DNA of 42,434 nucleotides, taken from Flavobacteriales bacterium. Lineage in GTDB: Bacteria > Bacteroidota > Bacteroidia > Flavobacteriales > Flavobacteriaceae. How positions within the stretch are numbered: the first letter of the stretch is position 1; each line of letters starts with the position of its first letter. Below the pieces are notes generated by a model that was not told where the DNA came from, did no database searches, and saw only the letters and a list, made by a program, of their open reading frames with translations. Positions 18,440 through 26,802 of this stretch are shown here, in pieces. The stretch is from positions 27,279-69,712 of the forward strand of contig WTJC01000024.1 in NCBI GenBank assembly GCA_011525015.1. The letters are read 5' to 3'. Position numbers and translations under genes: made by a program.

Positions 18440-18985
18440 TTATGGGTTGCTTTGCTGCTTAAGGATTTCGAGTTCTAAAATGAGAATTTCGTTAGGACCT
18501 ATTTTGTCTAAGTCTCCTTTGTAACCGTAGCCTAAAAAAGAGGGTAGGTAAAACAATCCTCTCTCTTTTTCGGAGAGTTCTTTAATAGCAGAACGCAATC
18601 CGGTGAATAATTTTTCCTTGTCAACTACTGTTGTTTGAATGTCAGTCCAGGTTTGATCGTATATAAGCTTGTTGTTGATGTCGCTCAATCGGTATTTGAA
18701 GTCTACCGTTTCACCTGATTTTATTTTTTGTGCACCAGGTTTAGCGTTTACCAATGATTTGTAATACCAGAATCCGTAAGAACTTCTGACATAACTGTTT
18801 AAGGTATCTTTTAAAATCAGCTGTTCAATCAATTGCTCTTCACGTTCAAGGAGTTGTTTATTTCGGTCAATACTTGATTTACTAACTTGATGAGAACTGA
18901 TAAATACCGGTTTTCTTGGTATAGGCTCGTTGCAAGAAAAAACGAAGATTAAAAATGAGCTTATTATTAATCGAATCACTTTCAT
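18440..18985 (-). CDS. gldI: GldI-type FKBP peptidyl-prolyl isomerase lipoprotein
   Basis: A 181-residue lipoprotein with lipobox VFSC (Cys18) and a C-terminal FKBP-type domain (about 85-178). The middle part, with KRN-like RNKQLLEREEQLIEQLI and then SYGFWYY, is the GldI pattern (GFWYY in gliding-motility isomerases of flavobacteria). FKBP strands follow (GETVDFKYRLSDINNKLIYD, LFTGLRSAIKELSEKERG, GYGYKGDLDKIGPNEILILELEI). GldI is needed for gliding and type IX secretion in Flavobacterium johnsoniae, presumably by folding exported components. It follows nrnA by 1 nt and precedes a small GldL-like gene. Identification is by motif and not tested; a generic FKBP lipoprotein is the alternative. 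Confidence 0.82.
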   Translation of the reverse strand: MKVIRLIISSFLIFVFSCNEPIPRKPVFISSHQVSKSSIDRNKQLLEREEQLIEQLILKDTLNSYVRSSYGFWYYKSLVNAKPGAQKIKSGETVDFKYRLSDINNKLIYDQTWTDIQTTVVDKEKLFTGLRSAIKELSEKERGLFYLPSFLGYGYKGDLDKIGPNEILILELEILKQQSNP

Positions 18986-18986
18986 A

Positions 18987-19991
18987 TTAGGGATGTTCTG
19001 TCGTTATGATTTCTCGGAATTTTTTCACCGTTTCTTCTATAGTTAGCATGCTTTTTCCGCCCGCAGCATTCTTATGCCCTCCACCAGAAAAATGTTTTCT
19101 CGCGAATTGATTGACATCGAAGTCACCGATAGAACGAAACGAGATTTTGACCATTTGCTCTTCTTTGTTTTCAATGAAGATTGCGGAAAAGTGAACGTTT
19201 TCTATGCTGAGGCCATAGTTTACAAAGCCTTCGGTGTCTCCTTTTTTAAAGTTGTTTTTTTCTTTTTCCTCACTGCTGATAAAGGTGTAGGCGGTTTTCT
19301 TTTCTTCAACGACCTCAAGGTTATTTAAACAGCAACTCAAGAGTTTAAAGCGGTCGTATGAATTGTTATCGAATAATTTTCGTTGTATTTCTGTTTTGTC
19401 GGCTCCAAAATCTATGAGCTCAGCGGCGATTCTTAGGCTTGTAGACGTGGCACTTTCATATTTGAAAGATCCCGTGTCCGTAAGCATTCCCGTATAAATA
19501 CAAGTGGCGATGTCGCTGTCGAAATATTGTTTGTCACCAAAGGCCGAAATAAAATTGTAGACCATTTCACAGGTTGAGCTCATGTGCTCGTCAGAATATT
19601 GGTATTCGGCGTAATCATCAGGTGAAATGTGGTGATCGATCATCAAAAAAGGTGTTTTTGATTTTTGAAGCAGCGTAGAAAGGATAGGCGTTCGACTGAA
19701 ATGATTAAAATCTAAAGTGCAAATAAGGTCTGCCTTTGTGATGGCCTGGTAGGCGGAATTAAAATCTTTATCTGCAATGATAATATCCTCTGATTTGGGC
19801 ATCCATTTTAAAAAATCAGGAAAATCATTTGGGGAAACAATACTGGTCTGGTGCTTTAACTTATTCAAAAATAATTGGAGTGCCAGTGTAGAACCCAAAG
19901 CGTCTCCATCTGGATTTTGATGAGGGATGATTGCAATTTTGATGGGCGTTTCAAGAATTTTCTTGAGTTTTTCAAAGTTTGTAAACAACAT
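18987..19991 (-). CDS. nrnA: DHH/DHHA1 phosphoesterase, NrnA-like (nanoRNase / pAp phosphatase)
   Basis: A 334-residue cytoplasmic phosphoesterase with the DHH domain (HQNPDGDALGS at about 24-34, LDFNHF, MIDHHIS at about 117-123) and the C-terminal DHHA1 domain with FSGGGHKNAAGG near 300. NrnA-type enzymes degrade very short RNAs and often 3'-phosphoadenosine 5'-phosphate. The start is taken as the ATG at 19991. A longer frame from 20075 would run into the divergent PhoD-like gene and adds sequence unlike the family. The promoter box TACCTTTG ends only 4 nt before this ATG, so the mRNA may be leaderless. It is followed by gldI after 1 nt. Confidence 0.92.
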   Translation of the reverse strand: MLFTNFEKLKKILETPIKIAIIPHQNPDGDALGSTLALQLFLNKLKHQTSIVSPNDFPDFLKWMPKSEDIIIADKDFNSAYQAITKADLICTLDFNHFSRTPILSTLLQKSKTPFLMIDHHISPDDYAEYQYSDEHMSSTCEMVYNFISAFGDKQYFDSDIATCIYTGMLTDTGSFKYESATSTSLRIAAELIDFGADKTEIQRKLFDNNSYDRFKLLSCCLNNLEVVEEKKTAYTFISSEEKEKNNFKKGDTEGFVNYGLSIENVHFSAIFIENKEEQMVKISFRSIGDFDVNQFARKHFSGGGHKNAAGGKSMLTIEETVKKFREIITTEHP

Positions 19992-19995
19992 AATA

Positions 19996-20003
19996 CAAAG
20001 GTA
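19996..20003 (-). promoter_or_regulatory. Candidate -7 promoter box for nrnA (leaderless arrangement)
   Basis: TACCTTTG on the minus strand ends 4 nt before the nrnA ATG. With the usual few-base spacing between the -7 box and the start point, transcription would begin at or next to the A of the ATG. Confidence 0.45.
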
Positions 20004-20035
20004 AGATATAACTTTAGCATGTTTTAAACTGTTGT

Positions 20036-20043
20036 TAATTTTG
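20036..20043 (+). promoter_or_regulatory. Candidate -7 promoter box for the PhoD-like gene
   Basis: TAATTTTG on the plus strand matches TAnnTTTG exactly, 12 nt ahead of the ATG at 20056. It shares the 64-nt divergent region with the nrnA promoter, so the two start regions lie back to back. Confidence 0.5.
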
Positions 20044-20055
20044 AAATAAAACCAG

Positions 20056-21093
20056 ATGAAATCATTTCTTTTCACACTTCCAATTCTTCTTTTAGCCTTC
20101 TCCTGCGCTAATCAAGCAGAGAATTCATCTTCAACACTGGAGGGTAAAGCAGATCAGTACAGCATTCGAATCGCCCTTGGATCTTGCAATAAGGTAGACC
20201 AAATCAATGTATTTTGGGACGATATTGCCGAGCAGTATCCAGATGCTTTTGTTTGGTCAGGAGACATCGTTTATGCGGACTCAGATGACATTACAGTGAT
20301 TCAAGCCGAGTACAATAAGCAAAAAGAAATAAAAGCTTATGCTGAGCTTAGTGAACGAACCCAAATATTTGGAACTTGGGACGATCATGATTACGGTAAA
20401 AATGACGGGGGGCAAGAATTTGAACTAAAAGAAGAAAGTCAGCAGGCCTTATTAGATTTCTTAGATGTTCCGCAGCAAGATGATAGACGCGCTCAGGAAG
20501 GTGTTTACACCTCGCACATACTCGAAAATGATTACGGAACTGTCGAACTGCTTATGCTCGATACGCGTTATTTCAGGTCTTCATTAGTTCCCGATACTGA
20601 AAATGGCAGACGATATAAAGCCAACACTGATACTTCAACAACCTTATTGGGTGAAAAGCAATGGATGTGGTTAGAAGAAAAGATTGAAAATAGTCAGGCT
20701 AATTTTTTGGTGATTGTGAGTAGTATTCAACTCTTATCGAATCAACATCAATTCGAGAAATGGGAAAACTTACCGCACGAACGAGAGAGAATGATAGCCC
20801 TAATCAAACGCTTCGCAGATAAAAATATATACGTGGTTTCAGGTGATCGACATATTTCTGAATTTTCATCCATACCTATTGGAGCGAAAAAGCAATTAAT
20901 TGACTTTACCAGTAGTGGTCTCACTCATTCTTACAGCTCTTTTTCTGGAGAGCCCAACCCTTTTCGTGTAAAAGAGGTCGTTTCAGACCCATCTTACGGA
21001 ATTATTGATTTTAATCTAAAGGAGAATTCGGTGCATGCTTATATGATGGGAGATGCCAAAGAGGTGCAGCAGGAGTTAAAAGTCAATTATTAA
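20056..21093 (+). CDS. PhoD-like metallophosphatase lipoprotein
   Basis: A 345-residue exported phosphatase of the PhoD / alkaline phosphatase D-like metallophosphoesterase family. It has lipobox AFSC (Cys17). Metal-site motifs are GSCN near 42-45, WSGDIVYAD (Asp70), TWDDHDYG (107-114, with the DHDxG signature), LDTRYFR and VVSGDRHISEF towards the end. Family members hydrolyse phosphodiesters or phosphomonoesters at the cell surface, often for phosphate scavenging; nothing here shows a Pho-box. It diverges from nrnA and is followed by ndk after 34 nt, with ndk having its own promoter box. The C-terminus is complete. Confidence 0.9.
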   Translation: MKSFLFTLPILLLAFSCANQAENSSSTLEGKADQYSIRIALGSCNKVDQINVFWDDIAEQYPDAFVWSGDIVYADSDDITVIQAEYNKQKEIKAYAELSERTQIFGTWDDHDYGKNDGGQEFELKEESQQALLDFLDVPQQDDRRAQEGVYTSHILENDYGTVELLMLDTRYFRSSLVPDTENGRRYKANTDTSTTLLGEKQWMWLEEKIENSQANFLVIVSSIQLLSNQHQFEKWENLPHERERMIALIKRFADKNIYVVSGDRHISEFSSIPIGAKKQLIDFTSSGLTHSYSSFSGEPNPFRVKEVVSDPSYGIIDFNLKENSVHAYMMGDAKEVQQELKVNY

Positions 21094-21105
21094 TTACGAA
21101 TAGAT

Positions 21106-21113
21106 TAAATTTG
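21106..21113 (+). promoter_or_regulatory. Candidate -7 promoter box for ndk
   Basis: TAAATTTG matches TAnnTTTG exactly and lies 14 nt ahead of the ndk ATG, which predicts a very short leader. There is no Shine-Dalgarno string between them, only an A-run. Confidence 0.5.
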
Positions 21114-21127
21114 CAAAAAAAATACGC

Positions 21128-21547
21128 ATGACAACAAATCGAACTTTTACCATGATCAAGCCAGATGCTGTTAAAAATGGACACATCGGCGCTATTCTCG
21201 ATAAAATCAACGCTTCAGGATTTAAAATTGTAGCGATGAAATACACGCATTTGAGTAAAACAGATGCAGAACGCTTTTACGCTGTGCATAGTGAGCGTCC
21301 TTTCTACGGCGAATTGGTGGAGTTTATGTCAAGTGGACCTATTGTTGCTGCAGTCCTAGAAAAAGAAAATGCGGTTGAAGATTTTAGAGTACTTATCGGA
21401 TCTACAAACCCAGAAGAAGCTGCGGAAGGAACGATCAGAAAGCTATATGCAACTAGTATTGGAGAAAATGCAGTACACGGATCTGACAGTGACGAAAATG
21501 CGGCTATTGAATCTGATTTTCACTTTTCTCAGCGCGAGATTTACTAA
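21128..21547 (+). CDS. ndk: Nucleoside diphosphate kinase
   Basis: Full-length (139 residues) nucleoside diphosphate kinase, which moves the gamma phosphate between nucleoside triphosphates and diphosphates through a phosphohistidine. Seen are the N-terminal [10 protein letters not shown], the HSERPFY loop, and the active-site NAVHGSDS with His117. It ends with the conserved [11 protein letters not shown]. The stop codon at 21545-21547 overlaps the stop of the convergent DUF721 gene, leaving no room for a terminator. Confidence 0.97.
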   Translation: MTTNRTFTMIKPDAVKNGHIGAILDKINASGFKIVAMKYTHLSKTDAERFYAVHSERPFYGELVEFMSSGPIVAAVLEKENAVEDFRVLIGSTNPEEAAEGTIRKLYATSIGENAVHGSDSDENAAIESDFHFSQREIY

Positions 21548-21834
21548 AGCAGTACCACTTTCTTAACTACAGCAGTTCCGAACTGATTATTAATCAGCTC
21601 GGCTATTTTCTCTTTGCCCATAGCTAATTCTTGACGCAGTGAGGCTGAACTAATGGCTAATTTCAAAATACCGTTTTGAAAGCTGATGTCATTAATGTAT
21701 TGCAAGAGATTTGAACCTAGTGCTTCTTTGCACGCCTTGGTAACATCTACTTCAAGAAGCCCATTTTGCAATTTGTTTTCTTGATAAAATTCACCTAAAA
21801 CGGTATTTATTTTCTTGATGTTATCGTCTTGCAT
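21544..21834 (-). CDS. DUF721 protein (DciA-like)
   Basis: A 96-residue DUF721 domain protein. The family includes DciA, the loader of replicative helicase in bacteria lacking DnaC, although short flavobacterial members have not been individually tied to that role. Typical features are an N-terminal helix ([18 protein letters not shown]) and the strand-helix [36 protein letters not shown], where LRQEL is the family's most recognisable segment. It is preceded by a lipoprotein gene (2-nt gap) and recF on the same strand, so the transcript joins replication and repair functions. Confidence 0.85.
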   Translation of the reverse strand: MQDDNIKKINTVLGEFYQENKLQNGLLEVDVTKACKEALGSNLLQYINDISFQNGILKLAISSASLRQELAMGKEKIAELINNQFGTAVVKKVVLL

Positions 21835-21836
21835 TG

Positions 21837-22253
21837 TTAATAGTTCAGCGGTGTGAATTTACGGTAAACTAGAAGTCTTGACAACTTTTGATCGTAGAGG
21901 TGAAGTTCTTCTGTAGTTAATTTTTTTAGCTCATAGCTTATGAGTTCTTGCCCTTCGATTTGAATTAAAACAGCCTCATTTGAATCTTTTTGTAGTGTGA
22001 AACGTTGTTCGGCCTTATTAGCGAAAAATTTACCGTCCACTCTGGCGTCTAATTTTTTCATAATACCCTGATTTTCATCGATAAGCTGAAAAAAATCCAC
22101 TGTTGAACTGAAGGCGAAGGCCTTAGAAGATCCGTTTTGAAAACGCACTTCTTGAATTTGCCAATAACCACCTAATTGACTTAGTTCTACCTGCGACTTA
22201 CAAGCAGACAGGATGAGTAATAAACAGATACAAAGATTTCTTAATGGATTCAT
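21837..22253 (-). CDS. Lipocalin-like lipoprotein
   Basis: A 138-residue lipoprotein with lipobox LSAC (Cys18) and a short beta-rich body starting GGYWQIQEVRFQNG, the usual opening of lipocalin-like or META-like small lipoproteins (G-x-W near the start). No catalytic motif is seen. Its ATG overlaps the recF stop by one base (TAATG), so it is translationally coupled to recF and sits between recF and the DUF721 gene, an arrangement with no obvious functional logic. Function unknown. Confidence 0.78.
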   Translation of the reverse strand: MNPLRNLCICLLLILSACKSQVELSQLGGYWQIQEVRFQNGSSKAFAFSSTVDFFQLIDENQGIMKKLDARVDGKFFANKAEQRFTLQKDSNEAVLIQIEGQELISYELKKLTTEELHLYDQKLSRLLVYRKFTPLNY

Positions 22254-23332
22254 TAAAACTCAATGATTTTAAAGGATTGATTGGTTTGTTCTACCACCTC
22301 TTTTGTGCGTTTAAGGTCTGTGTCTGATATAAAAACCTGCCCAAAGGTTTTTTCTTTAACCAATTGCACTAAATGGGTCACTCTTCGATGATCTAATTTG
22401 TCAAAAATATCATCTAAGAGTAAAATAGGCTTTATGTTGTTACGCTGATTGAGCAGCTTGTATTGGGCCAGTTTCAAAGCGATTAAAAAGGTTTTTTGCT
22501 GGCCTTGACTTCCAAATCTTTTTATAGGATGCCCAGAAAGGTTGAATTGTAAATCGTCTTTGTGAATTCCTTTGGTGGTGTATTGCGCCATTCGATCTTT
22601 TGCAAGGGAATCTCTAAGTAGCACTTCAAAGTCATTTTCGATTAAATCTGATTTATACCCTAAGGAAACCACTTCATTGGATTGACTCAAATGCTCGTAT
22701 TGCTGAATGAATTGCGTTTCAAAATCAGTGACGAATTCCATGCGTTTTTTGTGAAGTTGCTCCCCAAATTCAATCAACTGTCGATTGTAAACCTCAAGGG
22801 TGTCTTGTTGAAAGGTATTGTTGGCTGAAAAATACTTCAAAAGGGCATTTCGCTGATTCAGAGCTGCATTGTACTGCAATAAATGCTCTAAATACATTCG
22901 GTCGTTTTGAGCAATCATTCCATCTAAAAACTTTCTGCGCGTATCACTTCCCTCGACAATAAGGTCAATGTCCATAGGTGAAATGATTACAAGAGGAAGT
23001 TGACCAATGTGTTCACTGATTTTAGTGTAAACTTTTCCGTTTTGCTTTACGACCTTTTTGTGATTCTTTTTAAAACTGATATGGACAGTGATGTCTTTTT
23101 CGTTTTTGTTAAACCCTCCTTCAACTACAAAAAAATCTTCTCCATGTGAAATGTTTTGGGTGCTCAAATGATTGAAGTACCCCTTTGTAAAGCACAGGTG
23201 ATAAACGGCATCTAATACCGTTGATTTACCTGTCCCATTTGCTCCGATAACGCAATTGATTTCGGAGTCAAATTCCGTTTCGAAGTTCTTGAAATTCTTG
23301 TAGTTAATTAATGTGAGTTTCTCCAGGTGCAT
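22253..23332 (-). CDS. recF: DNA repair and replication protein RecF
   Basis: A 359-residue SMC-like ATPase that helps load RecA at gapped DNA together with RecOR. The N-terminus has the family opening LEKLTLINYKNFKN and the Walker A motif GANGTGKST at 30-38. The middle has LPLVIISPMDIDLIVEGSD and the conserved RRKFLDGMI. The ABC signature region reads RFGSQGQQKTF, and Walker B is LLLDDIFDKLD near 305-317. Length is standard. It diverges from the TPR gene at 23422. No exact promoter box for this strand was found in the 89-nt gap. Confidence 0.96.
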   Translation of the reverse strand: MHLEKLTLINYKNFKNFETEFDSEINCVIGANGTGKSTVLDAVYHLCFTKGYFNHLSTQNISHGEDFFVVEGGFNKNEKDITVHISFKKNHKKVVKQNGKVYTKISEHIGQLPLVIISPMDIDLIVEGSDTRRKFLDGMIAQNDRMYLEHLLQYNAALNQRNALLKYFSANNTFQQDTLEVYNRQLIEFGEQLHKKRMEFVTDFETQFIQQYEHLSQSNEVVSLGYKSDLIENDFEVLLRDSLAKDRMAQYTTKGIHKDDLQFNLSGHPIKRFGSQGQQKTFLIALKLAQYKLLNQRNNIKPILLLDDIFDKLDHRRVTHLVQLVKEKTFGQVFISDTDLKRTKEVVEQTNQSFKIIEF

Positions 23333-23395
23333 AGCTCATAACGAATGCGTAAAAATAAGCATATCTTGACTTTAGGCATTTATGGATAAAAATTA

Positions 23396-23403
23396 TATTT
23401 TTG
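23396..23403 (+). promoter_or_regulatory. Candidate -7 promoter box for the TPR-ribH unit
   Basis: TATTTTTG matches TAnnTTTG exactly, 18 nt ahead of the ATG at 23422. A TTG at 23366-23368 lies 27 nt upstream, slightly beyond the usual spacing for a -33 element. Confidence 0.45.
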
Positions 23404-23421
23404 CGCGACAAATTGTGAATT

Positions 23422-24183
23422 ATGGCGACTTACAAAAGACGAGGATATAAGGCAAAGACCAATAAACAAGATCAAGCGAATCAGCATCAAGATAGTACAA
23501 CTGCGGAAGTATTCAGTTCTCTAGACGAAACTGCATCAAAAACAGAGCAGTGGGTTGCAAAATACCAAAAAATCATCTTAGGTGCTATTGTAGGTATAGC
23601 CGTAGTGACAATTGGTTTCTTGGGATACACTCAATACGTATTAGAACCTAAAGAGGCTGAGGCCGCTAACGAATTGTACTATCCACAACAGTATTTCGAA
23701 CTTGCCCTTCAAGACGGAACAGCTCAAGATTCTTTATTGACCCTTGCACTCTACGGAGGTGAAGGTAAATACGGCTTTTTAGATATCATTGAAGAGTATT
23801 CTGGAACGAAAGCTGCTAATATGGCTGAATACGGAGCAGGAATGGCTTCTTTAAATCTTAAGGACTATCAAAACGCTATCGCTTATTTGGATGGTTTTTC
23901 ATCAGACGATGCCATTCTCGGAGCTTTAGCAAAGGGTGGAGTTGGAGATGCATTTTCACAGCTCGATCAGTATGAAGATGCCTTGGAATATTACATCGCT
24001 GCTTTTGAGCACTCTGACAATTCATTTACTACACCTAAGTTTTTGTATAAAGCTGCGGTATTAGCTATAGAATTAGGTCAAAAATCAAAGGCCAAGTCAT
24101 ATATCGAAGAAATCAAGTCTAAGTATCCAGATTCTGCAGAAGGACAATACGCAGAAGCTTTGGTAGCTATGTTAGGAGCTTAA
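23422..24183 (+). CDS. Membrane-anchored TPR protein (YfgM-like)
   Basis: A 253-residue protein with a polar, Gln-rich N-terminal segment (1-48), one transmembrane helix (about 51-72, IILGAIVGIAVVTIGFLGY) and a C-terminal periplasmic TPR-like domain (ALAKGGVGDAFSQLDQYEDALEYYIAAFE is one unit in two parts; another spans the last 60 residues). The layout is that of YfgM-like ancillary proteins of the SecYEG translocon, an analogy from architecture alone. The stop directly abuts the ribH start (TAAATG), so the two are coupled. Confidence 0.82.
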   Translation: MATYKRRGYKAKTNKQDQANQHQDSTTAEVFSSLDETASKTEQWVAKYQKIILGAIVGIAVVTIGFLGYTQYVLEPKEAEAANELYYPQQYFELALQDGTAQDSLLTLALYGGEGKYGFLDIIEEYSGTKAANMAEYGAGMASLNLKDYQNAIAYLDGFSSDDAILGALAKGGVGDAFSQLDQYEDALEYYIAAFEHSDNSFTTPKFLYKAAVLAIELGQKSKAKSYIEEIKSKYPDSAEGQYAEALVAMLGA

Positions 24184-24657
24184 ATGGCCACTGATTCTAG
24201 AGACTTAAGTGCGTTAGCCACTAACTTAAAGGTTGATAAGAGCTCGAAAATAGCTGTAATCACCGCGGAGTGGAATCCACAGATTACAACCAATTTAAAA
24301 CAAGGGTGTCACGATAAGCTCATTGCTTTAGGTATTCCCGATTCAAATGTGCTTCATTATTCGGTTCCAGGAACTGTTGAATTGACATACGCTGCAGCAA
24401 GAGTGTTATCCAAAAACATTGCGGATGCTATTGTTGTGATTGGAAGCGTTATTAGAGGAGAAACTGCCCACTTTGATTACGTATGCCAGTCGGTTACTCA
24501 AGGGGTAACTCAACTTAATTTAAAAGCAGAAATTCCAGTTATTTTTTGTGTGCTTACCGATGATACTTTGGAGCAAGCCATAGCTAGAAGTGGAGGAAAA
24601 CACGGAAATAAAGGCGAAGAAGCGGCAATAGCGGCACTTCAAATGATTGGCTTATAA
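24184..24657 (+). CDS. ribH: 6,7-dimethyl-8-ribityllumazine synthase
   Basis: Lumazine synthase, 157 residues, which condenses the pyrimidinedione and dihydroxybutanone phosphate precursors in the penultimate step of riboflavin synthesis. Markers are AEWNPQI (ring-binding Trp30), VPGTVELTYAA, GSVIRGETAHFDYVC with catalytic His96, and the GKHGNKGEEAA phosphate-binding tail. There is no FMN riboswitch in front of it: the gene starts at the stop of the TPR gene and depends on that transcript. Other rib genes are not in the window. Confidence 0.96.
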   Translation: MATDSRDLSALATNLKVDKSSKIAVITAEWNPQITTNLKQGCHDKLIALGIPDSNVLHYSVPGTVELTYAAARVLSKNIADAIVVIGSVIRGETAHFDYVCQSVTQGVTQLNLKAEIPVIFCVLTDDTLEQAIARSGGKHGNKGEEAAIAALQMIGL

Positions 24658-24711
24658 GTTTCCATCCTCGGTTTTGTTTTTTTAACTTTAGACTTTAGAA
24701 ATACGTTTTTT

Positions 24712-24993
24712 ATGGCTGCATTTTTACGTATGAAGAAAAACCGAACGTTTTCGTACAAACCTCGATTTTATAAGGGTAAAACCAATCCGTATAAGGTAGA
24801 GCACAAGTTTGACGAATATCGCACTACCGTCAATAACAATAGAGGTTTAAAAGCAAAAATTCAATCGGTACTCAACGACTACGGTGTAGACTCAGATCCA
24901 TGGGTCAGGTACCGAATGCTTATAATTATAGCTGTTCTAAGCCTAATTTTTTTGTGGATAATCGATTTTGATCTTTCAATATTTACAGATTAG
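24712..24993 (+). CDS. Small membrane protein of unknown function between ribH and mutL
   Basis: A 93-residue protein, basic and polar for its first 65 residues (several Lys/Tyr/Phe such as FSYKPRFYKG) and ending in one hydrophobic helix (about 70-86, MLIIIAVLSLIFLWII). It is a tail-anchored type with a short DFDLSIFTD end. The ATG at 24712 is used; another ATG at 24730 would remove six residues. It directly abuts mutL. The 54-nt gap before it has a T-rich tract and a one-mismatch box TAACTTTA. Similar proteins occur beside ribH in other flavobacteria and are sometimes misnamed after riboflavin synthase; that is recollection, not a test. Confidence 0.75.
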   Translation: MAAFLRMKKNRTFSYKPRFYKGKTNPYKVEHKFDEYRTTVNNNRGLKAKIQSVLNDYGVDSDPWVRYRMLIIIAVLSLIFLWIIDFDLSIFTD

Positions 24994-26799
24994 ATGCAGC
25001 TTATAAAACCCCTTAGTTCACATGTAGCAAATCAAATCGCGGCCGGAGAGGTTGTTCAGCGTCCTTCGTCTGTTGTAAAAGAATTACTCGAGAATGCTAT
25101 TGATTCAGGAGCAGATGAGATTGAATTGCGTCTAAAAAAAGGAGGTAAGCAAGAGATTCACATCTTAGATAACGGTACAGGAATCTTTTTGGAAGACATA
25201 GAGCTGGCTTTTACGCGGCACGCGACTTCTAAAATTCAAAAAGCTGAAGATTTATTTGCACTCGCAACCAATGGTTTTAGGGGAGAGGCCTTAGCGTCTA
25301 TAGCCGCTATTTCTGAAGTTGAGTTGCGCACCAATACAACAGAAGAGCCTTCTGGCTATCTCTTTCGAATAGCAGGTGATGAAAGTCACAAGCCCGTTGA
25401 GTGCATCTGTAAAAAGGGGAGTAGTCTTCGAATCAAAAACCTGTTTTTTAACATCCCCGCCCGAAGGAATTTTTTAAAAAGCGATCAAGTTGAATACAAG
25501 CACTGCTTGGAAGAATTCACGAGAATTGCTCTTCTGCATACTGAGATCAGCTTCAAGTTTTTTCACAATGACCAACTTATTTTTGATTTAACACCCGAAA
25601 ATAGGCGAGGGCGTATACAACATTTGATCAGTAAAAAAATCAACGCACAGCTCATCCCCGTCAAAGAAATTACCGATGCAGTTGAGGTAGAAGGCTTTAT
25701 TGTAAAGCCTGAATTTGCCAAAAGAACAAGAGGGCAGCAATATTTTTTTGTGAATAACAGATTCATACGCAGTCCGTATTTACACAAGGCTGTAATGGAT
25801 GCGTTTGAAGGCCTTTTGCAGCGTGAGAGTATACCAGGCTATTTCATTGAACTGCGTGTTCCAGCTGATAAATTAGATGTGAATATTCATCCGACCAAAG
25901 CTGAAGTTAAATTCGAAGAAAATCATCTGATTTTTACCTATTTGAAAACCGCGATAAAGCACGCTTTAGGCCAATACGGGGTGCATGCTTCATTAGAGTT
26001 TGATTTAGATCCAAATCTCATGCCTTCGTACAAAACGATTACCACAGATGTCAAAGAAACTCCTCAGATTAAGGTCAATTCGAACTTCAATCCTTTTTCA
26101 AAGGCATCCACAACAGAGATAAAGGCCAATAGAGCCCTTTACAACCAAGAGGATAGTTTTAGTAGCATTGCCTTTGTTGAAGATGAGGTTCAGGGTGAGT
26201 TGGCTTATGAAAATGTAAACTTTGAATTGTATACAGATCACCACATTCAGTGGTCCAATAAATACATTGTTATTGTTGATTCTACTGGAGAGTTGCTTGT
26301 AGTTGATCAGTACAGAGCACATCAGCGCATCATTTACGAATCGATGCTCAAAAAAATCACCTTAGAAAAAGGGGGGAGCCAGTCATTGTTATTTCCAACT
26401 GTGATTAAGTATGACATCCAAGACCTCAATCGATTTAAAGAAATCGAAGGACATTTGGTTGAAATGGGATTTGTTTTTGAGATCAAATCTGATCATGAAA
26501 TTGAACTTCAATCGGTTCCTAATTTTTATCCAATAGCCAAATGCGAAGATCTGTTTGAAGATTTAATGAAGGCTTTAGAAGAAAATGAGGTGCAAAACGC
26601 GCAATTGTCTTTTGCGGATATCACCGCCAAAACAATCAGTAAGCACATGGCGATTCGAGGAGGAGAGAGCCTAAATTTTGAAGCTAGAAAGAAAATAATC
26701 ACTGACCTCAATCAATGTAAAGAGCAATTGCTGAGTCCATTCAATAAAAAGATATATATTAGAATTTCTCAGAGTGAGATTTCAAAAAAAATGTTTTAA
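24994..26799 (+). CDS. mutL: DNA mismatch repair protein MutL
   Basis: A 601-residue MutL. The GHKL ATPase half is intact: AAGEVVQRPSSVVKELLENA, DNGTGI, TRHATSKI, FRGEALASI. A linker of about 335-395 leads into the C-terminal dimerisation domain. In nicking-competent MutL the endonuclease motif is DQHA(x)2E(x)4E; here residues 438-449 read DQYRAHQRIIYE, so the His and the first Glu are Tyr and Gln. The later ACHxA and CPHGRP-like motifs read SKHMAIRG and SPFNKKI. The endonuclease site therefore looks degenerate. It is coupled to the small membrane gene upstream and precedes two rhomboid genes. Confidence 0.95.
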   Translation: MQLIKPLSSHVANQIAAGEVVQRPSSVVKELLENAIDSGADEIELRLKKGGKQEIHILDNGTGIFLEDIELAFTRHATSKIQKAEDLFALATNGFRGEALASIAAISEVELRTNTTEEPSGYLFRIAGDESHKPVECICKKGSSLRIKNLFFNIPARRNFLKSDQVEYKHCLEEFTRIALLHTEISFKFFHNDQLIFDLTPENRRGRIQHLISKKINAQLIPVKEITDAVEVEGFIVKPEFAKRTRGQQYFFVNNRFIRSPYLHKAVMDAFEGLLQRESIPGYFIELRVPADKLDVNIHPTKAEVKFEENHLIFTYLKTAIKHALGQYGVHASLEFDLDPNLMPSYKTITTDVKETPQIKVNSNFNPFSKASTTEIKANRALYNQEDSFSSIAFVEDEVQGELAYENVNFELYTDHHIQWSNKYIVIVDSTGELLVVDQYRAHQRIIYESMLKKITLEKGGSQSLLFPTVIKYDIQDLNRFKEIEGHLVEMGFVFEIKSDHEIELQSVPNFYPIAKCEDLFEDLMKALEENEVQNAQLSFADITAKTISKHMAIRGGESLNFEARKKIITDLNQCKEQLLSPFNKKIYIRISQSEISKKMF

Positions 26800-26802
26800 G
26801 CT

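Noticed and set aside
19074-19328. Open frame of 84 codons on the plus strand inside nrnA
   Set aside because: Opposite strand of a conserved enzyme and no family resemblance; a shadow frame.
18987-20075. A longer nrnA reading starting at 20075
   Set aside because: It would overlap the divergent PhoD-like start and its promoter, and the added 28 residues do not resemble the family; the ATG at 19991 fits the usual N-terminus.
24100-24184. FMN riboswitch in front of ribH
   Set aside because: There is no non-coding leader: ribH starts at the stop of the TPR gene.
24658-24711. T-rich stretch after ribH as a terminator
   Set aside because: No stem precedes the T-run, and the next genes continue on the same strand with tight spacing.
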